A stretch of DNA of 64,000 nucleotides from Candidatus Poribacteria bacterium (GCA_028818695.1 JAPPNK010000002.1:76123-140122); one strand, 5' to 3'; positions 1 to 7,555 are shown, numbered from the stretch's first letter. Translations and numbers: made by a program. Notes: generated from the sequence alone by a model not told the origin.

Positions 1-416
1 TAATGAGGCGGGTCAGGGTTCGGCCGCGGCACATCCCTGCCCCCAAGAAAGACCACATACGGTATCCGGAAACGGCGTTTGAGAAGATAGGCGGCGCCGC
101 CGGAGGGTATCCCGAAGAAGACCTGAACGGCGTCGGGGCGGTTTTTCTTGGCGGAGCGCCATGCCGTCCGCGCGGAGCTGGCGGCGTAGGTTAGCATCTC
201 GGTTATTTTGGCGGAATTCGGGCTGGCGCGAAGGGCGGGGGCGCGTTCAATTCGGCATCCGTTCTGCGTTTCAAGGCGCGGCAGGTCTCGATAGGCGGAG
301 GTGACGATATGGACCTCATGCCCGCGCGCGGCGTACTCCTTCGCCAGCCGTTCCGTCACGCGCCCGCCGCCCCCTCCGATGGGCGGATACTCATGATTGA
401 AGAGCAGCAGCTTCAT
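1..416 (-). CDS. GT-B glycosyltransferase, family 4 type (3' part off the window)
   Basis: Reading the minus strand from the ATG at 416 gives a protein beginning MKLLLFNHEYPPIGGGGGRV, the classic first strand and glycine-rich loop of the N-terminal Rossmann domain of GT4 glycosyltransferases. About 138 codons are visible, including a VQVFFGIPSGG stretch and VVFLGGRDVPR, before the left edge cuts the gene. The donor-binding C-terminal domain is outside. The ATG overlaps the stop of the upstream coiled-coil gene (ATGA), so the two are probably translationally coupled. The likely role is transfer of a sugar to a cell-surface glycan or glycolipid; acceptor and donor cannot be told. Confidence 0.8.
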   Translation of the reverse strand, partial: MKLLLFNHEYPPIGGGGGRVTERLAKEYAARGHEVHIVTSAYRDLPRLETQNGCRIERAPALRASPNSAKITEMLTYAASSARTAWRSAKKNRPDAVQVFFGIPSGGAAYLLKRRFRIPYVVFLGGRDVPRPNPDPPH

Positions 417-934
417 CCCTGCTCGCTTCGACTGCTCCGACTAAAGAGCCGCTTGAAGAAGCCCTTGCGCGCCGGCAGCGCCTTCATCCGCAGCGCCTGC
501 TCATTTGAAAGCAGCAGCGTCAGCCGTTCATTCACATTCTCCAGATTTTCGATGCGCGGTCGAAGATGCTTCAGCTCCTCTTCGGCGTTTTGGCGCCGTT
601 TTCGTTCGATCTCGGTCGACTCTTCTTTCGCTTCCAGTCTCGTCTTCAGCGTTTCCATATGCGCGTTGAGGTCGTTGGCGCGGCTTTGCGTCTGCTCAAG
701 CGCCTGCTCCCGGCGCGTCAATATGTCTTTCAGCTCGGCGCATTCGTTTTGGCGGAGCTGTACCTCGCGCGTCCGCTCCTCGTCGCGTTTTTGGAGCTGC
801 TCCCGCTCTTTTTGGCGGGCGACTTTTTCCGCCTCCAGTTTTGTTTTAAGGATCTCAACATGCGTTTCTAAGTAGGCGTTGTCGTACTCAAGCCGCTTTA
901 TCTGCCGTTCCGCTTTCGCCGCCTTTTTTCCCAT
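413..934 (-). CDS. Coiled-coil protein, 173 aa, unknown function
   Basis: The protein starts MGKKAAKAERQIKRLEYDNA and is almost entirely heptad-rich, charged sequence (Lys, Glu, Arg, Gln) over residues 5-150, then a basic tail rich in Ser and Arg. No signal peptide or membrane segment is seen. It directly precedes and overlaps the GT4 glycosyltransferase by 4 nt. Similar long coiled-coil proteins with glycosyltransferase neighbours occur in surface-polysaccharide loci, where they may act as scaffolds or chain-length rulers; that role is inference here. The plus-strand serine/arginine-rich frame over this gene is an antisense shadow. Confidence 0.75.
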   Translation of the reverse strand: MGKKAAKAERQIKRLEYDNAYLETHVEILKTKLEAEKVARQKEREQLQKRDEERTREVQLRQNECAELKDILTRREQALEQTQSRANDLNAHMETLKTRLEAKEESTEIERKRRQNAEEELKHLRPRIENLENVNERLTLLLSNEQALRMKALPARKGFFKRLFSRSSRSEQG

Positions 935-960
935 CGATCCTCTCCCTAGTCTTTAACATG

Positions 961-1007
961 CGAATCCAGAGGCGCCGCCTCCGCATCCCGCCGTTCCCGC
1001 GCAAGCG
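961..1007. repeat. Degenerate REP-like repeat, family A
   Basis: It contains GAATCCAGAGGC followed by a separated CCGTTCCCGCGCAAGCG, the two halves of the palindromic family A unit seen intact at 16079-16109. The middle is interrupted. Confidence 0.5.
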
Positions 1008-1170
1008 CAAACGTCTTTATCGCGCGTCTCCGATATGAGTTGCAATGGGGCGGCGGGCAACGAATATTGTGACGGACGATCCGCTTGCCGAGCATATGCG
1101 GCGCCTCTTGTGGAGCTTATGCGTACGCTAAATATAGCGCATCGCCGTCAGTAGAGGCTACTCCAAAGAA

Positions 1171-1203
1171 ACTGACCTTGAGGCTTAGTTGGGACATGTC
1201 GGG
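1171..1203 (+). repeat. Dispersed repeat family D
   Basis: The sequence runs ACTGACCTTGAGGCTTAG then TTGGGACATGTCGG. Close copies lie inverted at 50309-50342 and partially at 16128-16148, with a shorter relative at 21681-21711. All four are intergenic. Confidence 0.55.
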
Positions 1204-1322
1204 GCGCGAAGACAGGTAAATTGCAACTGCGCAGCAAGATTCCCGCCTACATCGAAACGGCAATGAAAAGTAGGAATGAGGCGCCGCGGATGCAGGATAA
1301 ATCAGGCGCGCTTGAGAAGGTT

Positions 1323-3041
1323 TTATGGGCGCGGCCAGTCGTACACCGCCGCTTTGTTGTCAACATCGCGGAAAACAACCTCCCAGTCGCTTGGCTCCGT
1401 TGACAGCAAATAAGGCATTCCGCCTTTTTCCAGGACCTCCTCAAATTCATTCGGCGAATTAATGGAACGAAATCGATATGCGGGTCGATCAGCAAAGAAC
1501 ATCACCTTCAGATTTTCTACCGGACTCATTTCCTCTGTTATTTCAACGAATAAAACTGCGTTGGACGGTAGATTATTCCGCGCGCTGTCTGCAATCTTCG
1601 CATACGGAGTCGGGGTTCCGCCTCCGCCTGCAATGAGAGAACTCACCCATACCGACCGCCACACCAGCGTAAGACCCGCCGCAATTACAAATCCAAAGCA
1701 GAGCCATCGAAAGGCGTCAGAACGAGCATGCTGAACTAAACGCGACCCGATCCAATAGGCCGCCCATGCCACAGCAAATGCGATCGCTATACTGATCACC
1801 GGCCATGGCCGTTCAAGTAAGATTGCCCCGAAGGCGTCGCTTTCATGAGCGCCCCGGCCCCATCCGATGGGAGCCTGCGGCAGGACAAGAACGACCAAAG
1901 CGGAGCCTGTCAATACGCATAACTCCCAGCTCCTTCCTCCTTTAGAGACAGCGCGCGAGATGAACTCGCCCAGAATCAGCAGAAATGCGGGAACCGCGAT
2001 AAGAACCGCCGAGGGCGTTTTGGTCGCAGCAAGGAGATTCGGCGCCAAGACGCCGAAACCCCATGCGTATGCGATGCACAAAGAGATGCGCTTTTCGGTC
2101 AAAAGAGGCTTTAGCAGCGCGATCACTGCAACCATTGCTGAGGCAAAAAAGGCATGCAGCAGAAACGGAAAATAGTCGAACAGGAGGCGGTCCCATGGCG
2201 CGCCCCAATGCTCAATATTCGACACGAGATGACGGAAGACATAGCCATGCTCATGATGGAATTCTTGGGGAAACCGAATCGCCGTTGAAACAGTCCACGG
2301 CAAGGCGACTACTAAAGACGCGCCGATTAGCCCAAGTAGATGACGAAGTCGAAAGCCAGAGTCTTCGCGCCTTCCGAGACGGAAGGCGGGAGCCAGAAGG
2401 ATCGCGAGCGCAATGCCTGTCACGATAAGAGCCAGATAGCTTTTCGAGAGGTAAGCGCAGCCTTGTCCAAAACCGGCAAGCAGAACATCGCGCCATCGCC
2501 CTGATTTCATGGCGCGAATGAGAAAATAAACGGCAAACTCGGTCCAGAACAGCAACGAAATGTCGATCGCGTCGCTGAACAAATATCCGTGCGTCAGCTC
2601 GGCGATTGTCGGCAAGAACGCCTGAATCGAAGCGGCGGCAAAGGCGACGGATCTGCCAAACAGCTCCCTTCCGATCAAATAGGTGAGGAAGACAGACAGA
2701 GACGCCAAAATGAGCGACGGAAACCTAAGGACGAACGTGTTGACGCCAAAAACAGCGTAGGAAGCGGCGATTTTCCAGAGCGGCAAGATCGGCTTATGAA
2801 GCCATATATGGTTGGAGGTCCACGACTTGTGGGTGTAGGATAGATGCGGCGTATCGTAGAGCGTCGGCGTGAGCGGATGTTTCAACAGGTTGCGCGCGAC
2901 GATGGCATGACACGCCTCGTCATAGCCGAGATGTTGATGCCCCAGATGCGGCAGTTTGAGGAGCGCAGACGCAAAACAAAGCGCGCCGATCGTCAAAGCC
3001 GACCAGTGAGCGCGAAGAAAACGGGCTGCGGCAACGATCAT
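1323..3041 (-). CDS. ArnT/PMT-like integral membrane glycosyltransferase
   Basis: A 572-aa polytopic protein with about 10-12 hydrophobic segments. Near the N-terminus it has the YDEACHA sequence, matching the conserved acidic loop-1 motif (DE) of the GT-C superfamily (ArnT, dolichyl-phosphate-mannose mannosyltransferase). These enzymes move a sugar from a polyprenyl-phosphate donor onto a lipid or protein on the periplasmic face. The C-terminal ~100 residues look soluble (ADRPAYRFRSINSP). It lies 387 bp upstream of the coiled-coil/GT4 pair on the same strand and probably belongs to the same surface-glycan theme. Substrate is unknown. Confidence 0.8.
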   Translation of the reverse strand: MIVAAARFLRAHWSALTIGALCFASALLKLPHLGHQHLGYDEACHAIVARNLLKHPLTPTLYDTPHLSYTHKSWTSNHIWLHKPILPLWKIAASYAVFGVNTFVLRFPSLILASLSVFLTYLIGRELFGRSVAFAAASIQAFLPTIAELTHGYLFSDAIDISLLFWTEFAVYFLIRAMKSGRWRDVLLAGFGQGCAYLSKSYLALIVTGIALAILLAPAFRLGRREDSGFRLRHLLGLIGASLVVALPWTVSTAIRFPQEFHHEHGYVFRHLVSNIEHWGAPWDRLLFDYFPFLLHAFFASAMVAVIALLKPLLTEKRISLCIAYAWGFGVLAPNLLAATKTPSAVLIAVPAFLLILGEFISRAVSKGGRSWELCVLTGSALVVLVLPQAPIGWGRGAHESDAFGAILLERPWPVISIAIAFAVAWAAYWIGSRLVQHARSDAFRWLCFGFVIAAGLTLVWRSVWVSSLIAGGGGTPTPYAKIADSARNNLPSNAVLFVEITEEMSPVENLKVMFFADRPAYRFRSINSPNEFEEVLEKGGMPYLLSTEPSDWEVVFRDVDNKAAVYDWPRP

Positions 3042-3069
3042 AAACGGGTCATCTATGTTCGCATCATCC

Positions 3070-3435
3070 TTAGGACTTCAGTTCTCTGAATATTGGATTA
3101 CTTGGATTTAACTTCTCCAAATAAGCGAGTGCCGCTGCGGCCCTGATCCATTCCGCCTGCGCTTTTTTAAGCTCGGCTAGAACATCTTCATGCTGTTTCA
3201 GCCACTTCATTCGCTGCTTGCTATAGGGCTTGGCTTTTAGCTGAGCGATCGCTCTTTCCGCGTTGCGCTGTAAAGTATGAAAAACGACCATGCCCTGATC
3301 ATTCGGATCGGGAATGTAATTATCGACCAGTTCTTGAACAAATCTTGGATCGTTCAAATCTCGCCGTGTTTTCTTCTCTTCGCGACGTTTTCCAATTTTC
3401 ACTTGCGCCTGCGCTCCTTTCCTGAGTCCATGCAA
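3070..3435 (-). CDS. Repeat-unit ORF 4 of tandem array (121 aa)
   Basis: This is the last unit of the array. It carries the shared domain DPRFVQELVDNYIPDPND, then MVVFHTLQRNAERAIAQLKA and a Lys/Glu-rich helix. It begins MHGLRKGAQAQ, a frame-shifted reading of the sequence that encodes AAALTQESSAGA in the first gene (4531-5193). No signal peptide is visible. It sits 7 nt downstream of the stop of the preceding unit ORF. It could be a translated short protein or a duplication by-product with an open frame. Confidence 0.4.
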   Translation of the reverse strand: MHGLRKGAQAQVKIGKRREEKKTRRDLNDPRFVQELVDNYIPDPNDQGMVVFHTLQRNAERAIAQLKAKPYSKQRMKWLKQHEDVLAELKKAQAEWIRAAAALAYLEKLNPSNPIFRELKS

Positions 3436-3442
3436 CGGCCGC

Positions 3443-3769
3443 TCAATTTTCCTCTGAATCGGCTGGTTTATTTGGATCGGTTCTGTCCAAATAATCGAGC
3501 ACCGCTGCGGCCCTGATCCATTCCGTCTGCGCTTTTTTAAGCTCGGCTAGATCACTTTCACGTTCTTTCAGCTTTTTCATTTGCTGCTCGCAATAGGGTT
3601 TGGTTTTTATCCGAGCAATCCCATTTCCCACTGAGCGCTGTACTTTAAGAAAAACTGCCATATCATTCGGGTCGGGAGTGTAATTATCGACCAGTTCTTG
3701 AACAAACTTTGGGTCGTTCAACAAATCTCGCAGTGTTCCCCTCTCTTCGCGACGTGTTCCAATTTCCAC
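3443..3769 (-). CDS. Repeat-unit ORF 3 of tandem array (108 aa)
   Basis: The translated protein is identical over all 108 residues to the ORF at 4180-4506, exactly 737 bp away, and the DNA is essentially identical too. It contains LLNDPKFVQELVDNYTPDPN, then a coiled-coil-like segment ending PADSEEN. The identity shows a very recent duplication of a two-unit block. Whether it is expressed is unknown; a stop/start juxtaposition of about 8 nt with the next unit would permit reinitiation. Confidence 0.4.
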   Translation of the reverse strand: MEIGTRREERGTLRDLLNDPKFVQELVDNYTPDPNDMAVFLKVQRSVGNGIARIKTKPYCEQQMKKLKERESDLAELKKAQTEWIRAAAVLDYLDRTDPNKPADSEEN

Positions 3770-3809
3770 TTGCGCCTGCGCTCCTTTCCTGAGTCCATGC
3801 TGCGGCCGC

Positions 3810-4172
3810 TTAATTTTCCTCTGAATCGGTTGGATTATATGGATCGATTCTCTCCAAATAATTGATCACCGCTTGGTTCCTGATACATTGCTCCTGAAGT
3901 TTTTTAGCCGTGGCTAGAATACTTTCATGAGTTTTCAGCCATTCCATTCGCTGCTTGCTATAGGGCTTGGCTTTTAGCTGAGCGATCATTCTTTCCGCGT
4001 TGTGCTGTAAAGTACGAAAAACGACCATGCCCTGATCATTCGGATCGGGAATGTAATTATCGACCAGTTCTTGAACAAATCTTGGATCGTTCAAATCTCG
4101 CCGTGTTTTCTTCTCTTCGCGACGTTTTCCAATTTTCACTTGCGCCTGCGCTCCTTTCCTGAGTCCATGCAA
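3810..4172 (-). CDS. Repeat-unit ORF 2 of tandem array (120 aa)
   Basis: The first ~75 residues match ORF 4 (3070-3435) almost perfectly (MHGLRKGAQAQVKIGKRREE onward). The C-terminal third differs, with ESILATAKKLQEQCIRNQAV, which is closer to the first gene of the array. Its start is 7 nt after the TGA of ORF 1. The mixture of identical and diverged blocks points to repeated unequal recombination. Confidence 0.4.
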   Translation of the reverse strand: MHGLRKGAQAQVKIGKRREEKKTRRDLNDPRFVQELVDNYIPDPNDQGMVVFRTLQHNAERMIAQLKAKPYSKQRMEWLKTHESILATAKKLQEQCIRNQAVINYLERIDPYNPTDSEEN

Positions 4173-4179
4173 CGGCCGC

Positions 4180-4506
4180 TCAATTTTCCTCTGAATCGGC
4201 TGGTTTATTTGGATCGGTTCTGTCCAAATAATCGAGCACCGCTGCGGCCCTGATCCATTCCGTCTGCGCTTTTTTAAGCTCGGCTAGATCACTTTCACGT
4301 TCTTTCAGCTTTTTCATTTGCTGCTCGCAATAGGGTTTGGTTTTTATCCGAGCAATCCCATTTCCCACTGAGCGCTGTACTTTAAGAAAAACTGCCATAT
4401 CATTCGGGTCGGGAGTGTAATTATCGACCAGTTCTTGAACAAACTTTGGGTCGTTCAACAAATCTCGCAGTGTTCCCCTCTCTTCGCGACGTGTTCCAAT
4501 TTCCAC
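4180..4506 (-). CDS. Repeat-unit ORF 1 of tandem array (108 aa)
   Basis: Identical protein to 3443-3769. It starts MEIGTRREERGTLRDLLND and carries the FVQELVDNYTPDPND core and a C-terminal helix. It lies 24 nt after the stop of the membrane-anchored gene at 4531-5193, whose 3' half is the source of the repeat unit. Confidence 0.4.
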   Translation of the reverse strand: MEIGTRREERGTLRDLLNDPKFVQELVDNYTPDPNDMAVFLKVQRSVGNGIARIKTKPYCEQQMKKLKERESDLAELKKAQTEWIRAAAVLDYLDRTDPNKPADSEEN

Positions 4507-4530
4507 TTGCGCCTGCGCTCCTTTCCTGAG

Positions 4531-5193
4531 TCAATGCTGCGGCCGCTGAATTTTCCTCCGTCGGTTCTCTCGCAAATAACCAAACACCGCTCGGTTCCTG
4601 ATCAATTGTTCCTGAAGCTTTTTAATCTCGGCTAGAGAACTTTCTTGCTTTTTCAGCGACTTCATTTGCTGCTCGCTGTCGCTGTAGGGATCGGCTTTTA
4701 GCCGAACGATCAATCTTTCCGCATTGCTCTGCAAAGTACGTAAAACGACCATGCCCTCATCATTCGGGTCGGGAGTGTAATTATCGACCAGTTCTTGAAC
4801 AAAATCTGGGTCCAAATCATCTAGCGGTGTCGGCCCCCGCTCTTTGCGCTGTCTTTCAAGTTCATTCATTTCCTGTTCAGTTTCTTCGATCCAATTATCG
4901 ATATCCTCATCGCTGAGCGCCATGATGCCGCTGACCGTCAGGCCGCGCTCCGCATATGGGATATAACTCGCTTCTTGTTCGTTTGCGCCTGCGCTGCTTT
5001 CCTGAGTCAACGCAGCGGCCGCTGAATTTTCCTCCGTCGGTTCTGTCTCGTCGGCATCTGTTGGCTCGGGTTCGTTTGACGACCCCTTGTCTCCGTCGCG
5101 CGGATCGTTGTTAACGGTCAAACGCACACAGATTGCTGCGACAACCGCCGTTAAAAGAAACCAAACCGTCATTCGCTTTCTCTTTGCGTCCAC
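4531..5193 (-). CDS. Membrane-anchored founder protein of the repeat array, 220 aa
   Basis: The N-terminus MDAKRKRMTVWFLLTAVVAA is a short basic cytoplasmic tail followed by one membrane segment (residues ~9-27). An acidic linker rich in Glu, Thr and Pro follows (30-75), then ERGLTVSGIMALSDEDIDNW and the repeat domain DPDFVQELVDNYTPDPND (~130-215). The last residues, RENRRRKIQRPQH, read the duplicated landmark in a shifted frame, so the original C-terminus has probably been replaced. It lies 95 bp downstream of a secreted coiled-coil gene that overlaps an ECF sigma gene. In many ECF operons this position holds an anti-sigma factor; no anti-sigma motif is visible here. Confidence 0.7.
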   Translation of the reverse strand: MDAKRKRMTVWFLLTAVVAAICVRLTVNNDPRDGDKGSSNEPEPTDADETEPTEENSAAAALTQESSAGANEQEASYIPYAERGLTVSGIMALSDEDIDNWIEETEQEMNELERQRKERGPTPLDDLDPDFVQELVDNYTPDPNDEGMVVLRTLQSNAERLIVRLKADPYSDSEQQMKSLKKQESSLAEIKKLQEQLIRNRAVFGYLRENRRRKIQRPQH

Positions 5194-5288
5194 CTCATGT
5201 AGTCCGACAATTTCCGTGCGGCCTCCATGGATGTCGGATGATCCGTTAAGAGCGATCCTGTCGTCTGCCCAGTAGCTTCCCAGATGCT

Positions 5289-5702
5289 TTATAACTGGGG
5301 CGTTATCCCAATCTGTTGAGGATGAGGAGGAGCTGCTGCCACGACAAGCGCAAGCTTCATCACGATGTTTTTTGCTTGATCAAGTCGCCACTTCGTTGCT
5401 TTTGTACCATCTTTCGCAGATTTTTCGGCATCCTCAGCTTCACTCAGATCTCTATCTGTTGCTTCTCCATTCTCGTGCTGTTCCCTCACATCATTTAACG
5501 TTTCCAGGGCTTCATTATGATTTTCGACTGCAACTGCGTGTTGCTCTTCACGTATACCTACAAGGTGTTGCAGTCGTTCACAAGTTTCCTTCTCTTTTTC
5601 TGTAAGACAGTCTGCGACGCTTGGCGTTGCGACCAGCACAAGCGAGAGAGAAACAACAGCGGAGAGAACGAATGCGGAGCAGTTCCAGATTTTACGAATC
5701 AT
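5289..5702 (-). CDS. Secreted coiled-coil protein, 137 aa
   Basis: It starts MIRKIWNCSAFVLSAVVSLS with a clear signal peptide ending near VADC (~residue 31). The mature part has two cysteines (ADCLTEKEKETCERL), then a charged helical region (EEQHAVAVENHNEALETLND) and ends in a hydrophobic stretch. No family is recognised. It overlaps the end of the sigma factor gene by 11 nt, so it is translationally coupled to it and probably forms part of the response that sigma factor controls. Likely periplasmic. Confidence 0.7.
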   Translation of the reverse strand: MIRKIWNCSAFVLSAVVSLSLVLVATPSVADCLTEKEKETCERLQHLVGIREEQHAVAVENHNEALETLNDVREQHENGEATDRDLSEAEDAEKSAKDGTKATKWRLDQAKNIVMKLALVVAAAPPHPQQIGITPQL

Positions 5703-6272
5703 CGTGCAATCCTTTCAGTTTGCGGCCGCATTGGCGATTCCCGTCGTCCACTTTATACCCTTCGGGGCAAAGGACGCTAGCCAGCATTTCGTCCGACACA
5801 ATAATTTGTTCAAGTTTCTTGAGGGCGCGCGAGTACCGCTGCCGAACCGCATCTTCAGACAGCCCGTATTCAGCCGCCAGGTTTTTATACGAAGCCTCTT
5901 CAAGATCCCGCCGAATGATGATGTCGCGGTCTTTCGGAGGAAGCAGATTCAACGCGATCTGCAAATGTTCTTTCCGCTCCGCTTTGAGAAGCAGACTTAT
6001 CGGCGTTTCTTCAGCCGCCTTTTCCGGCAACTCGTCCATCAAGACAGGTTTCTGCTTCCTGAGCATGTCGATCGCTTTATTCTTTGCGACAGTCATGACC
6101 CATCCTTCCGCGCTTTCTGCTTGCAGCGTCTCGCGCTCATTCAAGCCATCAAAGAAATCTCTTGAGTGAGGTCGTCCGCATCTTCGGGACTGCGCAAAAT
6201 GCTAAGCCCGATTCCTTGAACGCGCGCTTTAGCTCGTTCAAGGAGTTCAACGACTTCCGACTCCGTCATCAT
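5692..6272 (-). CDS. ECF-type sigma-70 factor with apparent -1 frameshift
   Basis: From 6144 the ORF encodes region 2.3-2.4 (EGWVMTVAKNKAIDMLRKQK) and region 4 (LPPKDRDIIIRRDLEEASYK, then YGLSEDAVRQRYSRALKKLE). The missing region 2.1-2.2 lies directly upstream in another frame: an ORF from ATG 6272 reads GLSILRSPEDADDLTQEI and runs into a TGA at 6141-6143. One lost T in the run near 6153-6158 would rejoin them as QEIFFDGLNERETLQ. So this is a frameshifted gene, a sequencing error or a programmed shift. The C-terminal tail CPEGYKVDDGNRQCG is an unusual extension resembling an EGF-like cysteine pair. It drives, or drove, the downstream secreted/repeat genes. Confidence 0.75.
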
Positions 6273-6299
6273 TATTCTGCCCGCCAACCCGCTTCCTAC

Positions 6300-6305
6300 A
6301 TTATA
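6300..6305 (-). promoter_or_regulatory. Possible -10 box upstream of sigma gene
   Basis: A perfect TATAAT on the minus strand lies 28 nt upstream of the ATG at 6272. No good -35 is seen at the usual spacing, so this is weak evidence. Confidence 0.3.
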
Positions 6306-6447
6306 ATATACGATTGACGGCGCGTTTTGTGACCAGTTTTGCGCATTTTTTTATTGCTGTTGCGTTGGCGCGCCTTGCGCCGCTTTCCATTTCATCGGGA
6401 GCGGTATAAACTAAGGCGAAATGTCGTCATACAGAAAGGACGCGGAT

Positions 6448-7455
6448 ATGGACGCAAGAGCGGTTGTTTTCACCGCGCCGAAACAGGCGGAGGTTCAATC
6501 GTTGAGCGCGGCGGAACCCGGCGCAGGCGAGGCTTTGGTCGCGGCAAACCTGACGCTCATGAGCATGGGAACCGAAATCATCTGCTACAAAGGCGAATCG
6601 GACCCCGGCACCCACTGGCACGGCTGGGTGCGGTACCCGTTTTATCCTGGCTACAGCTCCGTCGGCAGAATCGTTCAGCTCGGCGAGGGCGCGGAGGGCT
6701 TCTCTGTCGGCGACCGCGTCTTTCATACAATGGGACATCGCGGACTGTACACAACGCGCGTCGACAGCGGAACCTTCCTGCGCATACCGGACGCCGTCTC
6801 GGACGAGGACGCCGTCTGGGCGAAACTTGCGACAATCGCGCAGACAGGCGTCCGCCAAACGGAGCATCATATGGGCGATGCGGCGGTCGTGATCGGCCTC
6901 GGTCCGGTCGGTCAGCTGTCGGTTCAATACCTGCGCGTTCTTGGGCTGAAAGAGATTCTGGCGATCGACATGAACGAGGCGCGGCTGGAAGCGGCGCTGG
7001 CGCATGGGGCGACCGCCGCATTTCACGGCAGGTCGGGAGACGCGGAGCCGTTTGTGCGCGGGCATACGGGCGGCGAACTGGCGGACGCCGTCTATGACGT
7101 CACCGGCTTTGCGGATGTGTTCCCGACGGCTCTAAAGCTGGCGCGCCGTTTTGGAACGGTCGTTGTACAGGGCGACTGCCCGCATCCGTCGCGGCAGCAT
7201 TTGACGCATGATGTGTTGACGCGGCAGCTGCGGGTCTTCGGATCGCATAACGAAAATCTGCCGCCGAAGCATGCCCGCTGGTCGTTTCGTCGTCAGGCGG
7301 AGCTGTTTTATACGTATGTGGAGCGCGGACAGATGCGCCTGCGCGATCTCATCACGCGCTGTTTCTCGCCGGACGAGGCGCAGGAGGCGTACGCCAGCTT
7401 GACGCAGGAGAGAGGCGGAGCGGTCGGCGCCGCGTTTGAATGGCGGGCTGAATAA
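6448..7455 (+). CDS. MDR-superfamily (zinc-type) dehydrogenase, BchC-like, 335 aa
   Basis: A medium-chain dehydrogenase/reductase. The N-terminal GroES-like part has LTLMSMGTEIICYKGE, where the usual catalytic-Cys region is replaced as in BchC-type members. The Rossmann nucleotide loop is VVIGLGPVGQLSVQY, followed by AIDMNEARLEAA. The start at 6448 is chosen because AGAAAGGA lies 7 nt upstream; the ATG at 6421 lacks one. A paralogue is at 23776-24747. It probably oxidises or reduces a sugar or polyol with NAD(P); substrate unknown. It is divergent from the sigma gene. Confidence 0.8.
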   Translation: MDARAVVFTAPKQAEVQSLSAAEPGAGEALVAANLTLMSMGTEIICYKGESDPGTHWHGWVRYPFYPGYSSVGRIVQLGEGAEGFSVGDRVFHTMGHRGLYTTRVDSGTFLRIPDAVSDEDAVWAKLATIAQTGVRQTEHHMGDAAVVIGLGPVGQLSVQYLRVLGLKEILAIDMNEARLEAALAHGATAAFHGRSGDAEPFVRGHTGGELADAVYDVTGFADVFPTALKLARRFGTVVVQGDCPHPSRQHLTHDVLTRQLRVFGSHNENLPPKHARWSFRRQAELFYTYVERGQMRLRDLITRCFSPDEAQEAYASLTQERGGAVGAAFEWRAE

Positions 7456-7463
7456 CACCGCGC

Positions 7464-7555
7464 GCGAATGGCGTTTGCGGACAGCGTTGTAAGCGTCCTG
7501 GGCGCTGGGCGTCGTCCGCCATCCCTAGCGGCGCGGGCGCTTTAGGGTCTAAAAT
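7464..7555. repeat. Stray copy of a TPR-gene fragment plus short dispersed repeat
   Basis: Positions 7464-7520 match 9683-9741 inside the TPR gene with three mismatches and a 2-nt gap (shared GCGAATGGCGTTTGCGGAC). This is a non-functional gene fragment left between dehydrogenase and hpt. Directly after it, CGGCGCGGGCGCTTTAGGG recurs at about 37472-37500. Confidence 0.7.

Larger units (their letters stand above)
935..1322. other. Intergenic region with dispersed repeats
   Basis: This 388-bp gap has no convincing gene. It holds a degenerate copy of the REP-like repeat (family A, about 961-1007) and a copy of repeat family D (1171-1203), both found elsewhere in the window. Short frames crossing it have no ribosome binding site or protein-like composition. 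Confidence 0.6.
3080..5040 (-). repeat. Tandem array of ~370-bp coding units with recent 737-bp duplication
   Basis: A landmark containing CGGCCGC (or its variant ACGGCCGCTC) next to TTTTCCTC recurs at about 3431, 3798, 4169, 4540 and 5016. The last four spacings are near 370 bp; the first unit is longer because the founder gene holds extra internal sequence. The block from about 3190 to 3790 repeats at about 3927 to 4527 with near-perfect identity. Each unit encodes the FVQELVDNYxPDPND domain. A ~50-bp stretch around the landmark occurs both inside and at the end of the founder gene and would serve as recombination substrate. Confidence 0.85.

Noticed and set aside
309-875. Plus-strand serine/arginine-rich 188-codon frame
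   Set aside because: It is antisense to the coiled-coil gene and its composition mirrors Glu/Lys codons of that gene.
3080-5040. Regular repeats considered as a CRISPR array or satellite DNA
   Set aside because: Units are ~370 bp, coding, and differ in ways typical of gene duplication; there are no short constant repeats with unique spacers.
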